Assembly (NCBI GenBank): GCA_034359265.1
Contig: CP136890.1
Location: 28,872,501-28,936,500, forward strand
DNA length: 64,000 nt
Source of the DNA: Canna indica
Lineage: Eukaryota; Streptophyta; Magnoliopsida; Zingiberales; Cannaceae
Direction: 5' to 3'
Shown: piece after piece, positions 22,887 through 34,100 of the stretch
Layout: every line of letters starts with the position of its first letter
Numbering within the stretch: position 1 is the first letter of the stretch
Notes under the pieces: model-generated
What the model was told of the DNA's origin: nothing
Database searches by the model: none
The model's input: the letters and a program-made list of their open reading frames with translations, nothing else
Made by a program: the position numbers and the translations under genes

Positions 22887-23853
22887 GAGTGTTTGGTTGC
22901 CCACAAGTACAAGTGCTGCAAAAAGCATTTGCATGCAAAGTCAAATGCCCATAAGTAGAGTTGCAACTTATATTTTCAAGCGTTTGGTTGGCCGCAAATG
23001 AAAGTTGCAATTACACTTGCAACTTGCATCTTCGCATCTAGGTCTAGTAATTTTGGCCCGGTCTGATAACCTGACACGATAAAATCATGCTCGGGCCACC
23101 CATTATCGTTTCGGGTCAGGGGATGTAGGTTCGACTTATAGCCTGCTAACCAATAGGCCAGTCTGGCCAATGCTAGGCTAAGCCTAGTACTGTTGTGCCA
23201 GGCTAGGCCTAGGATTAGGCTGGCCTGAGCTCAGCCCAGGACCGACTCAAGCCCGACCTGAGCTCGAAGCAACAACCCCGTGCCGAGCTAGGCCGCTATG
23301 GGCCGACTCAAGCACAATCCATTGAAAGCACGAAGATGTTAGTCAAATAGAGGTAAAAAAGCAAATATGTTATTTTACCTCCAATAATAATTGAATGGCT
23401 ATAATAGAATCAGTTCGATCCAAAATAATATTATTTTATACTTTAAATCATCATTTAGTTTAATAAAATATGTTTTATATTATTTAATTATTTATCAAAA
23501 TAAATGAATAATTTTTAATTATTGTATAATAAAAAATATTAAAAAATCTATCAAACGACATCAAATCTAAAATTTGACACTACCATCGCGTTCAGCACGC
23601 AAAAACCTATAACTTTAATATTTATCTCGTCTCCATCTGACGACTTTAAGTCACCAAAATTAATTATTTTCTAATACTTAAATTATTGCATTTGCAGTTT
23701 GGGTTGCAACTCCATTTGTAGTCTGCAAATGATATTATAAACACAAGTTGTAACTACTAAATACCGTAAAAAAAAATTTTAGGCAACTAAATAAATTTTT
23801 ATCTAAATATTATAATTAGAATTATAGTATTTGCACTCGTAAACAATTAAACG
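22887..23853. repeat. Possible MITE with a GC-rich insertion
   Basis: The left edge GGGAGTGTTTGGTTG and the right edge, whose reverse complement reads GGGCGTTTAATTGTTTACG, are imperfect inverted repeats in the style of PIF/Harbinger or hAT MITEs. A GC-rich stretch full of GGCC/AGGCTAGGCC-type words (about 23040-23330) looks like a further insertion. I found no clear target-site duplication. Confidence 0.35.
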
Positions 23854-24120
23854 CCCAGCTATTTGACCTTGACCATCCCTCAAGGAAGGTACCTTTTCAT
23901 TTTTCACAAATTTCAAAGAACACCTTAGGATGAAGTTGACTCTCCCTCAGATGCACTTTGATAGCCACCCTCATTAAAGGATCTTGATGATACTAGATTG
24001 AGGAGCACTTGCGCTCTGGGTGAATTCCTCCAAAATAGATTAACTGTGTAATTAACCCGTTTAGTTTGACGATCAAAGAACAAACCCGTAGCAAATGTGT
24101 TTCACCGGCCTTCAATTTCA

Positions 24121-24260
24121 TGGGCCGGGTCACGCTCCGGTCCGCACTCGAACGATTGGGCCGGTCCACCAATGATCCGGCTTAACAAATGGAATCGAGC
24201 CCCGACCCATAACACGTTTCCTCTCCCAAATCCGGCGTTTCCCTATATTCTTGACCGGTA
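24121..24260 (+). promoter_or_regulatory. Putative promoter with two site II-like motifs
   Basis: TGGGCC occurs at 24121-24126 and 24157-24162. TGGGCC/T (site II) elements are known to be enriched in plant promoters of mitochondrial and translation genes. A weak TATATT lies near 24245. The first leader exon probably ends at 24354 (AAAAG before GTGAGA). The transcription start is inferred, not seen. Confidence 0.45.
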
Positions 24261-24609
24261 GCTCAAGCGCGACCCTTTCGTCGAGCGGCACAACCGAGCG
24301 AAGCAAATAGAAGTAGGAATCTAAAATTTTTCTTCCATTTCTCTGCTTCCAAAAGGTGAGATCCTGATTCCATGTTGTGTCTGGTTTTGGAGTATGAGAG
24401 ATTTTGTTGAGATAAAATTAATTTCCTTTTTTGAATCTGCAAAATGTTTCTGCTTTCGGTTTGAGACCACTTGGGCAGAACCCTAATTTGGTCCTCCCTT
24501 GACGATGGAAACCATGGTTGCATTTACCCCTCTGTTGAATTCATATGTCCACTTATTGGTTGTTTATAGATTCTTTCATGTGTGGTTCTCTTCATTTCGG
24601 ATCTTCTAA

Positions 24610-25152
24610 ATGAAGGAGAAGAAGAATGTTTCTGCATTGAGGCGTATATTGGTTAATTGTGCTTCTCAGGTCGGTCATTTCTATGCATTGAATTTTAACC
24701 AGTAGGTGATATATATTTTCAGTTAATTTTATGTATAATTTCTTCAGACAAAAGAATATGGGATGTGCATCGCAAAAAGAGTCCCCGAGATTGAGCGTGA
24801 TATGTGTTTGAAGGAATTCATTGCACTAAAGTCATGCATGCAGAGCACGGTACCTAGTTTTTTTTCGTAGACAGAACTTTACACAGTATTTTCTAGACAA
24901 GAAAGATACAATCATACTTTTTTACATTTATTTACTCATAAGAAAAATATGTTGATCTTAAAGATAAAAAACAAGGTGTAAGAGTTACTGAAGCAAAAAC
25001 AAGCTACTTGGAAATCTTAAACTTCTCATACTTGTTTGAAGCTCAGAGGTAATAAAAAATTTTATGATAAAACTTTCTTTTACTGCTAATTCTGTTTGCA
25101 TCATATAACCATAAGTGAATATAAAGAATTATCTAATGGACAGATTTACTAG
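24610..25152 (+). CDS. Small twin-CX9C protein, NDUFAF8-like, in the RMC1 leader
   Basis: Two exons in phase 0 (24610-24669, 24748-24849) and a short third (25144-25152) give 56 codons. Protein features: a basic start (MKEKKN), then C-ASQTKEYGM-C, twelve residues, and C-LKEFIALKS-C, i.e. CX9C-x12-CX9C. Such proteins fold as a disulphide-linked helical hairpin in the mitochondrial intermembrane space (MIA40 route) or nearby. The YG-C and C-x-EF-AL-SC pattern is that of NDUFAF8, a complex I assembly factor. The third exon is inferred: joining to the acceptor at 25143 adds Ile-Tyr and a stop, 21 nt before the RMC1 ATG. If intron 2 is retained, the frame ends within 7 codons, and an AATAAA lies at 25051-25056. 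The family call is firm in pattern; function is inferred. Confidence 0.7.
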
Positions 25153-25173
25153 CTGATTTTTGAAGCTAAAGCG

Positions 25174-28100
25174 ATGTCGGGAAAGGCTTCTAGTGATCAA
25201 TCTCAGGTGGCACTTAATGGTTCTGGTGCTTTGTCTCATGTTTATATTCAACATCCTCCCCTCCGATGTAATGTTCCTGGAATACAAGGATTGTATTATG
25301 ATGATGGGAATAAGTTGCTTCTTGCTCCATCATCTGATCAGGTATTACAGCTCTACGCAATCCTTAGTTGGCGCTTCAGGAATGTGATTGCTTGCTTTCA
25401 ATAAAGGTCTATTATGACAGGTTTTGTCCTGGAAAGTTGGCACATCTACTCAGCTGGATCCACCCAGTTCTGATTTCGTTGGTGAAGGACCTGTTTTATC
25501 TATTAGATATTCCCTAGATGGGAAGTTAATAGGGATTCAGAGGTCTAACCATGAAATCCAATTCAAAAATAGAGAAACTGGGGGGACATTCAGTCAAAGA
25601 TGCAAACCGGACTCTGAAAGCATACTTGGGTTCATTTGGACAGACTGCCCCTCTTGTGATGTAATATTGATAAAGACAAGGTTTCTTTCTCTAAAGTTCC
25701 TCATACCAAGTAGTTGTAACTTATAACTAACATCTTGCTTTAATTTTCAATATCTCTTCAGAGTATTTATTTTTCCTTTTTCAGCCAAGTGTTCTTATTT
25801 TAAACAAAAAGAAGAATCAATTAGCAAACTCCACATTATTTTATATATTTCTGTCTAGCCTTGTTGTCACTTCTAATTTTCTAAGACTCAAACATTATTG
25901 ATCTGTGGAAATTTAGGTGGAGTTACACTAATTTAGCTGTGTTATAGTAAAAAGCCTTGGCCAACTGAGTCTAATTTCCCATATTAAAGCTAGCTTATTG
26001 TCACGCACCGCCTAGCGGTGGTCTACATGCAACGTTCCCCTAGGCTAGAGAGGTTGTGCCTTCTCTAGAATGTTTTATTTTCTAGCACTTTGTAGAACAT
26101 TGTAGGATATTTCAAGTGGTGCTTCCCCAAGACAACCCTAAGGAATCACTCCCCACCGTTAGATGGAATTAATCCCAACCGTCCATCTTATGGAAGAGTA
26201 GTATAAATAGGGGCAGGATCTTCACTTGTAATCATCAAGTGGTAAACTCATCTTTGAGTGAATATATTGAAAGCTTCTTGTCACCAAACTTTCTCTCTTG
26301 TGTGTATTGTTGCTTTGGAGGTTGACTTAGCCCATATTGCGAGGGGCAAGTGAGGGGCTAAGTGCCGCACAGAAGCTTGAGAGGGTCAAGTCCATGACAG
26401 GTGGTATTAGAGCCAGGTTGGTCGTGCGCTGCAACAACTTGGATTATGACGAGCAACAAGGATAGGAACGAGTCTGAAGTGATCGACGACCGCAACAAGT
26501 GGATGTGCTCGTAGAGAATGACAAGAGGAAGAAGCGTGACCAAAGTTGAACATGGGAGGTGGGAACTTTGGAGATTACTATTGCTGACATCAATAAACGC
26601 GTGTAGCGAGTAGAGCATGACATTGGGATGTTAGAGGGCCATGCCCTTAGGCAGCTTGATTTCATGAAGGCAAGTGTGGAAGCTTGCGTTGAGGAGGAGC
26701 GTCTCATTCTGCTTGAGGCGGCCATGGAGAAATGCTACGCCGAACTTGAGGAGGCCAGGGTTGTCAAAAGCGCGCGCCTGGGCGCCTAGGCGCACCAGGC
26801 GAGGCGCACAAGAGGCCTAGCGCCTCTGCGTGGCCAAGGCGCGGCGCCTTCACTCAGGCACACGCCTTGGCTGCGCTTCTGCGATTTATTTTGAAGCCGC
26901 AGGCGCACCAGGCGTGCGCCTGGGTGAAGTCTAAGTTTTTTTCCTTAAGTAGGGGGGCCTACGACTTAATGTAACTAGTAAAAAATTAAAAAAAATAGAC
27001 TCATTTAGGGCTTCACCCGTGAAAGTCAAGTATTCTTTCTTCTCTTCACCCGTGTTTCACTGCCACCGAGTGTCTTCTTTCCTTCTTCTTCGCTCGTCCA
27101 GCCACCAAGATCCGCCGGAGTGCTGCCCAGTTTCTTCAAGTTCTTCCATTTTCTTTCTTTCTTCTCCTCTTCTTCTTCATTACTTCACTTCCTCTTATGG
27201 ATTATGCATAATTTCTAATTTCTATATGTATTTAGTAAGGTGCGCCTTATTTTAGTCAGGCGCGTGCTTTTTTTGCGCCTTGCGCCTCAGGCGATATGGA
27301 CCCTTTGCTCCTTGAGTGCGGTTAACGCTTTTGACAACCTTGGAGGAGGCAATGATTGAGCGGAACGCTCGGTTTGAAGCAAGACTGATGGATGTCTTTC
27401 AAGTAATGCAGACCGCCATCGAGGAGATGCGAGACGACTTGGCCCTGTGCAAGAAGGTAGCGACCAACGGTGGGGCCCTGTACTTTGAAGATCTCAACTT
27501 GATGGACAAGGCCGCCAAAATACGCACCACCACTCTTTATCTTTCCGAAGTGGCCAGTTTGTGGTGGCGCACGAAGCACACCGACCTTGAGAGGACATGC
27601 TGGATAGAAACATGGGATGATTTCAAGAGGGAACTCAAGAAGCATTTCTACTTGGAAAATATTGTGTACGAGGCACGGAAGAGGTTGAGGGAGTTGAAGC
27701 ACAAAAGTACCATTGGAGACTACGTCAAGGAGTTCACCACCATTATGCTTCAATTTCCCAACATGTCCGATGATGATCTCCTATTCTACTTTATGGATGG
27801 TTTGAACAAATGGACCAAGCAGGAGGTACAATGCAGGGTGCGGAGTCCTTGGACGAGGCCATAGCAGTGACAGAGCAAAGTCCTTGTCAGAATTTGAGAG
27901 AAGCCACACCAACAGTCACACCCACCCAAAGGCCAACACAGGAAAAGGTGGGGGAGACACGAGGGAACCATTGAGGCCAACTTTTAATTCTAGAGGTGAA
28001 AACTATAGACCCTGCACCAACCACAAGGAGTACGAAGAAAAGAACACCTTCGTACCAAAGAACGGTTTTTATGTGTGCAAGGGGCCACACTCCAGGAAGA

Positions 28101-31100
28101 ACTATCTGAAGCTAGGATCCTTGTCGGCCATGGTGGATGAAAGGGAGTCTATGTCCCCCTTAAATGAAGGTACCATTCAAATAGGCTCATTACAAATTCT
28201 TAACGCACTCAAAGCCAAGGCAGCGCCGAGTATAACCAACAAGGGGCTGTTGTACGTGGAGGCGTACGTCAACGGACAGTCAACCAAAGCAATGGTGGAC
28301 ACAGGCGCCACCCACAAGTGATCGAGGAGACCATGAAGTTGAACCTTGAAGTAACCAAGGGTGACGGGTAGCTCAAGACCGTGAACATTAGCGTTAAGCC
28401 ACTCATCGGGACGACACGGGGTGTGGAGATACAGTTAGGCGCTTGGAAGGGCCAAGTGGACTTTTTTGTAACACCGATGGACGACTTAAAAATGGTGCTT
28501 GGAATGGACTTCCTACGGAGGGTAACGACCATCCCCATGCCTTCCTCTAATTTAGTTTGCATATTAGACCAATGGTCATCGTACTTGATATCGGCGATGA
28601 ATGGGGCGACGCTTGAGGCCAAACAAATGTCCACCATGAAGAAGGGAGAACCAATGTTCATGGCAGCCTTGAAGATAGAGGATCCGATGGACAAGGCACA
28701 GGAAGATGACATCCTATCCACTAGCAAAGACGTCCTAGAAGAGAACAAGGACTTCATGCCACCCGAGTTCGACTATGTGTTGGAATACAAGCCTCGCAAG
28801 GCGCTAAGGCCAATGTGGTGACAGACGCACTTAGCCGCAAAGCAGAACTTGCGTCCTTGAGCATGGCTGGTGGGGATTTGCGGGTACGCATCAAGGAGGC
28901 GATGGAGCACGACTTCATAGCGAGAGAATTGAAGAAACTGCCGGAGATGGCAAAACCTGACAATTTTGGGTAGAGGACGACCTACTCTACACCAAGGGGC
29001 GCAAATTGTACGTGCCAAGTGGGAAAACATGAAGAGAGATCTCACCAAGGAGTGCCACGACACTAATTGGGCAGGACATTCGAGCCAATGGCGCACAATG
29101 GCGTTATTGGAAGCGGCTTATTTCGGACCCTGAATGAAAGATCAAGTGGAGCAGTACGTGAAGACTTGTCTTGTATGTCAACAAGACAAAGTGAAGAATA
29201 GGCAGCCAACAAGATTATTGGAGCCATTACCAATACCCGACCGTCCATGGGACTCTATTATCGTGGACTTCATTAGCGCCCTGCCAACATCCGAGGGGTT
29301 CGAATCAATCCTGGTCAGGGCTATCTGAGTCCGAGGCAACCTAGGAGACCAAAGATCTATGGCTATTCAAAGAGCAAAGAACTATGAGACGACGAGGACG
29401 ACGGCAGATTAGGTGGGGGAGAATGTCACGCACCGCCCAACGGTGGTCCGCATGCAATGTTCCCCTAGTCTAGAGAGGTTGTGCCTTCTCTAGAATGTTA
29501 TATTTTCTAACATTTTGTAGAACATTGTAGAACATTTTATTCAAGAGGTGCTTCCCAAGTTGTAAACACATCTTTGAGTGAATATATTGAAAGCTTCTTT
29601 CCATCAAACTTTCTCTTTTGTGTGTGTTGTTGCTTTGGAGACCGACTTAGCCCATATTGCAAGGGGCAAGTGAGGGGCTAAGTGTTGCACGAAAGCTTGA
29701 GAGGGTTAAGTCCGTGACATTATGCCTTATGGAATAATAAAAAATCCTTTCATTGTAAATACCACCTTGTTCTTGATCACTTAACATTGTACTAGTAATG
29801 TGTTACTTTCAGTCAGTTGCATTAGAACCATGGTTTTAAATCTCGTACCGTTACCGTGCCGTAATGACACTCGTTAAGGATGAGTATGTCGTCTTGAGAT
29901 TTATATTTTTCGAATGTAAACCACAAAACATAGTTTTAAGCTTCAAAACATGATTTTAAGCTACAGAACACAATAATCTACTAAGAAATGATGAAAGGAG
30001 GGATTTGGGACTTTATATTGCCTCCAAACCTTTAAAAATGGGTCGAGAACCGGTAAAAAAATCCCAACGGCTATAAATGGCAGGTACCGGGTTGGTACCG
30101 CCCTGTATTGAGCAATACCGACTTGGTACAGTTGGTACCGGGCCTGTACCGCTGATGTGTACAGGTACCTGTTTTTTCAAAAACCAGTAAATATCGATCG
30201 TACCGGCGGTACGGTACAATATTTATAACCATGATTAGAACATGATCTTAAGTTATTTGAAACTTTTACATGTTATAGGCTGTTATAGGCTGTTACTTTA
30301 AGTTCTATCAGTTAACTCATCTTTTTTCTTTGTCTTAAAATTGGTTGTTCTAAATGCCAGTAGATATAAAATTCCTAGAAGAATCCTAATAATTGTTATC
30401 CCACTAGATCTGCTCCTACTATCATGCTCAGGAGAAATTGAAATAAGCTTTGATCTCTCCATTCATCTCCAAAACCAATTGGATACCATAATGAGATTTC
30501 AAGCGTTGGTCAAAATGGGTTTAAAGAGTAAATAAAATGCAAGTGATATCATTACTTGTAACAACAGGATTTGTTTCATCAAGATCATCTAGGAATAATT
30601 TGAGTTCTTTTGGTTGAAGGGAATGAATTAGGAGGAATACAAGAAGAGGCAATGAATAAAAATAGGGAAAGAATAGAATAAGGTGGGAATAGTTAATCCA
30701 TTGTTTGATTATGGCAAATAGACAAGTTGGTTGAGAGGAATAGCACTATAGCAAGGAAAAAGTAGAAAAAACCAAAGTGCCTCACAGTGTCAACTCCATT
30801 GAAATTTATATACATCATAAATATATTATATAATAGTTAATTATATTGAGCAATATTACAATATAATTAATAATAGATAAGTAAATATTAATTTTAAAAT
30901 AAAAAATCGTCATTAATTTTAGGAAACTATTGGAAGGTCTCAGTAGGAAGAAGATTATATTTTAATAATATATTATTTTGATTGTTTGATATAAATATCT
31001 CAGTTGTTGAAGAATAAGTATTGGGTTGGTGATAGGTTTCAAGATGTTAAGGTCATGAATAGTTATTCCAATTCACAAGGAATAGAAACTAGGTTGAAAA

Positions 31101-34100
31101 TAGCTTTTCATTGCTTTTTGTAACAACCAACAAAATAAGATAATAACTATTTGTTGGAAAACAGGAATGGGATAGCTATTCCCCTTGGCCAAACACCCCC
31201 TTTGGCTTGAAGAGATAACAACCAATAGCAACCTTTTTTTTTCTTTTGCAAATATTAGACTCGCCAAAGTTTTACTTGATTGTAGATTAGCAAAAGCAAC
31301 CTTGTCTTGTTTTTATGTTTGATGTTTGTTACCTTATAGGTTTATATTATCTAGAAAACAAACGTTGTCTAAAGGCATTGGTAGGAATTAATAACAAGTA
31401 GATTCGTCAAGAATTTGGAATAGAACATTCATCATGCTTATTTTCTCAATATGAGTTGGTCAATGTGCAAGGAAAAGAGGGGACTATTAACAGGATATCA
31501 TGGCTTCTTGACGTTCTTGTGCAAGTTCTATAATTTTTGAGTTTGTCAATTAGTAAGTGCATCGGGATTAAACACTATATAAACTTATTTATATAATTAC
31601 TGATATTTAGCCTATAACTTCCCTTATGACATGCGTGTGTTGACACACTCTTTATTTGGTTGTTGTTTATAAACCATTAATGCAGTGGCATAGACTTGCT
31701 TTCTTATGAACCTGACTTGAATACCTTCCGACTGGCGGAGACTAAAAGATTAAGTGTGAGCTGGTATGTTTACACTCATGAAAGTCGGATGGTTCTTCTT
31801 GCTTCTGGAATGCAGTGCACTATTTTTTCTGGATTTCAGGTAGCAACCAATCTTGCTTGTATTTGATGATAAAAAATAATAATGTTCAAAATTTGAACTT
31901 GTACAGTCTCATTATCCACTTTCCTTGTTAATATGATTCTCTCAGCTAATATTAAAAAAATAATACTAGAGTATTTTAGCCATTTGATGATTCCCTCAGC
32001 TTAAATATATGTTTCTTGTTCTTGTTAATTATGTCCAGAACTTGGAGCATTGATAATTTGATATCCTTCCAGGATAATTCAGAGAATTCTTCTTTCTTTG
32101 TTTTTAGGACCTCAGCTATTAAGTTGTTAAGAAACTTTCTTTTTGAAGTGCATTGAATACCCTAGTATTTCAAGAGATAGTCTCAACTTTTAGGAACATT
32201 CCCAACTCAAGGTTGCTTGGTTAGAGGAATTGTCACCAGAGCTATGAGGGATAAGAAGTGGGGCTTGAGGCAAGAAATAAAACAAGAAGTCCTGTTAAAA
32301 AGTTGAAGTCGTAAGATAGCAAATCAAGAAGATACAGAAAGCAGGATCACCTATATCAACTGCCAATAATTATAAGCCAATTAAATTGCATCTACATTAT
32401 AACAACAGTAGTTGTTGTGCATAGATTGTCAAAGCAATTGCTGGATCTTATACACCCATCTCATGCAGTCTTTAAGAAAGCAATCAAGGTGTCACTTGAT
32501 GACATAGGCTATTCATCATTGTCATAAAAAGTGCAGCTACCTTGACTTGCTTGCTTGAAAGGTAGATTTGATTTATGGAAGGAAGGTCCCAACTGTGCCT
32601 CACCAAACCATAAAGGTCTAATAATGGTCCTTTGTCTTGATGCTTCCATAACTTTGATAAGAACAAAGACCACAAAATACCCATCTACTCAATTTCAAGA
32701 AAGCAACTCACAATTATGTTCGGAAGTAGTTGACAATTAGTTCAAGAACTGGCGTTCTGCAATTACATAGGATAATTTTGGTTAATGATCTGGAAGAATG
32801 CTGGTTTTTAGCCAATGTCACTGCAGGATTATCTACTTTTCCCTTTTTTCATTATGGTAACCAACACTTTTTACTTTAGTATTGTAAATTATAAAGTTGG
32901 TATCATGTGATGCCTTTTTGCAACCTATTACCAGCCTTAAACAATAGTCACTAGACCGACTTGCACATCAACCCAATGGTGCTTCGGGTCATCACGGTCG
33001 TTGGTTCACTGGTTTGACCAATGGATCAAATGCTCTAGTAGGATGTCATTTAGAATATATATAGTATATCATGAAAATATAAAATATTTATGAATTATTT
33101 TTAAAAGGATATATAGATGAAAATAGTAAAATTTATTTTAACAATCTAAATAATAAAAATAACAATATAAATAAAAGCCGTAAAAAATTACAAAATCTAT
33201 AATGAAAAAATGTGGCCAGTCAATTAATACCCACCCAGGTTGGCTAGGTCTATCTGGATTTTATACATATTTGGTCTCTGTAATTACCTGACTCCGTTTT
33301 TGGTTTGGATCTGTGTTTTCCAGTCTGACTGGCCAGGCCAGGCCCAGTCGGATACTATGTCTTCTACTATTTCAGTTTGCTAAAAGTACATTCTTGCACT
33401 GCTCTTCTTAAAAAGAGCCAGTAGATGGATTCATCATCTATATAACACAACCACCAGAATTACAAGCTGTCAGTGCATTTGTTTTTTCTACTCTTTCTTG
33501 AGAGCTTGGCAACTAGGATTTCAAACTTGAAGAGTTCTAGATGTATCTTTAAATTATACAGAGAAGGTATTCTTTTTCACCAGAAAGTGGTGGATAGATT
33601 AGTTTTGTTTAGGTTGTCACTTTTTAACATCTTTGGCACTTAGTTAGTTTCATTACTGATAATCATTCTGGTATAACTATGTCTTTTTGCTCTTTGTTGA
33701 TTTGTTCTGATTGAAAGATTTGAAATTTTCTCATGCAACATTTTTCGCTCTAGTTCTCATCTGCAGGGATTGTTCGCCTGCCGAAGTTTGAGATGGCAAT
33801 GGTCAAAGCTGAGGCAAATCATAAACCTGTTCTAACAGCAGAAGATATTCATATAGTTACTATGTAAGCTTTTTTCTGATATAATTTTGCATAAGTGATT
33901 CATTATTGCAACTTGTTTTCCTACCTTTTGGTATCTATTGACAGCTATGGAAGAATATACTGTCTGCAATGTGATAGAGTCGGCATGCGACTCAATGTGT
34001 ATAGGTTTTACCGTGATGCTGTTGTGCAACAGGTATTGATTAGAAATTTCTAGTGCGATTAAAATTCAAAATGGATCTGACGGTGAGCAGCTACAGTGCA

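Larger units (their letters stand above)
25999..29719 (+). mobile_element. Deleted Gypsy LTR element in RMC1 intron 2
   Basis: LTRs at 25999-26399 and 29424-29719 begin TGTCAC and end GTGACA and are flanked by TTAT on both sides (25995-25998, 29720-29723). A primer-binding site TGGTATTAGAGC (26402-26413) and a purine tract (GGTGGGGGAGAA, 29412-29423) frame the interior. Gag, protease and an integrase zinc-finger piece are recognisable, but RT, most of RNase H and the integrase core are missing, so it depended on a helper. The protease gene and the end of RNase H (LSRKAEL-like) are joined near 28806. A hAT MITE sits in gag. Confidence 0.85.

Noticed and set aside
27322..27753. 143-codon minus-strand frame.
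   Set aside because: It lies opposite the Gypsy gag and has no domain.
33767..33863. Alternative acceptor CTGCAG at 33766 for RMC1 exon 4.
   Set aside because: It shifts the frame after exon 3; the TCTAG acceptor at 33753 keeps phase and gives the conserved Ser-Ala-Gly-Ile-(V/I)-Arg-Leu-Pro stretch.
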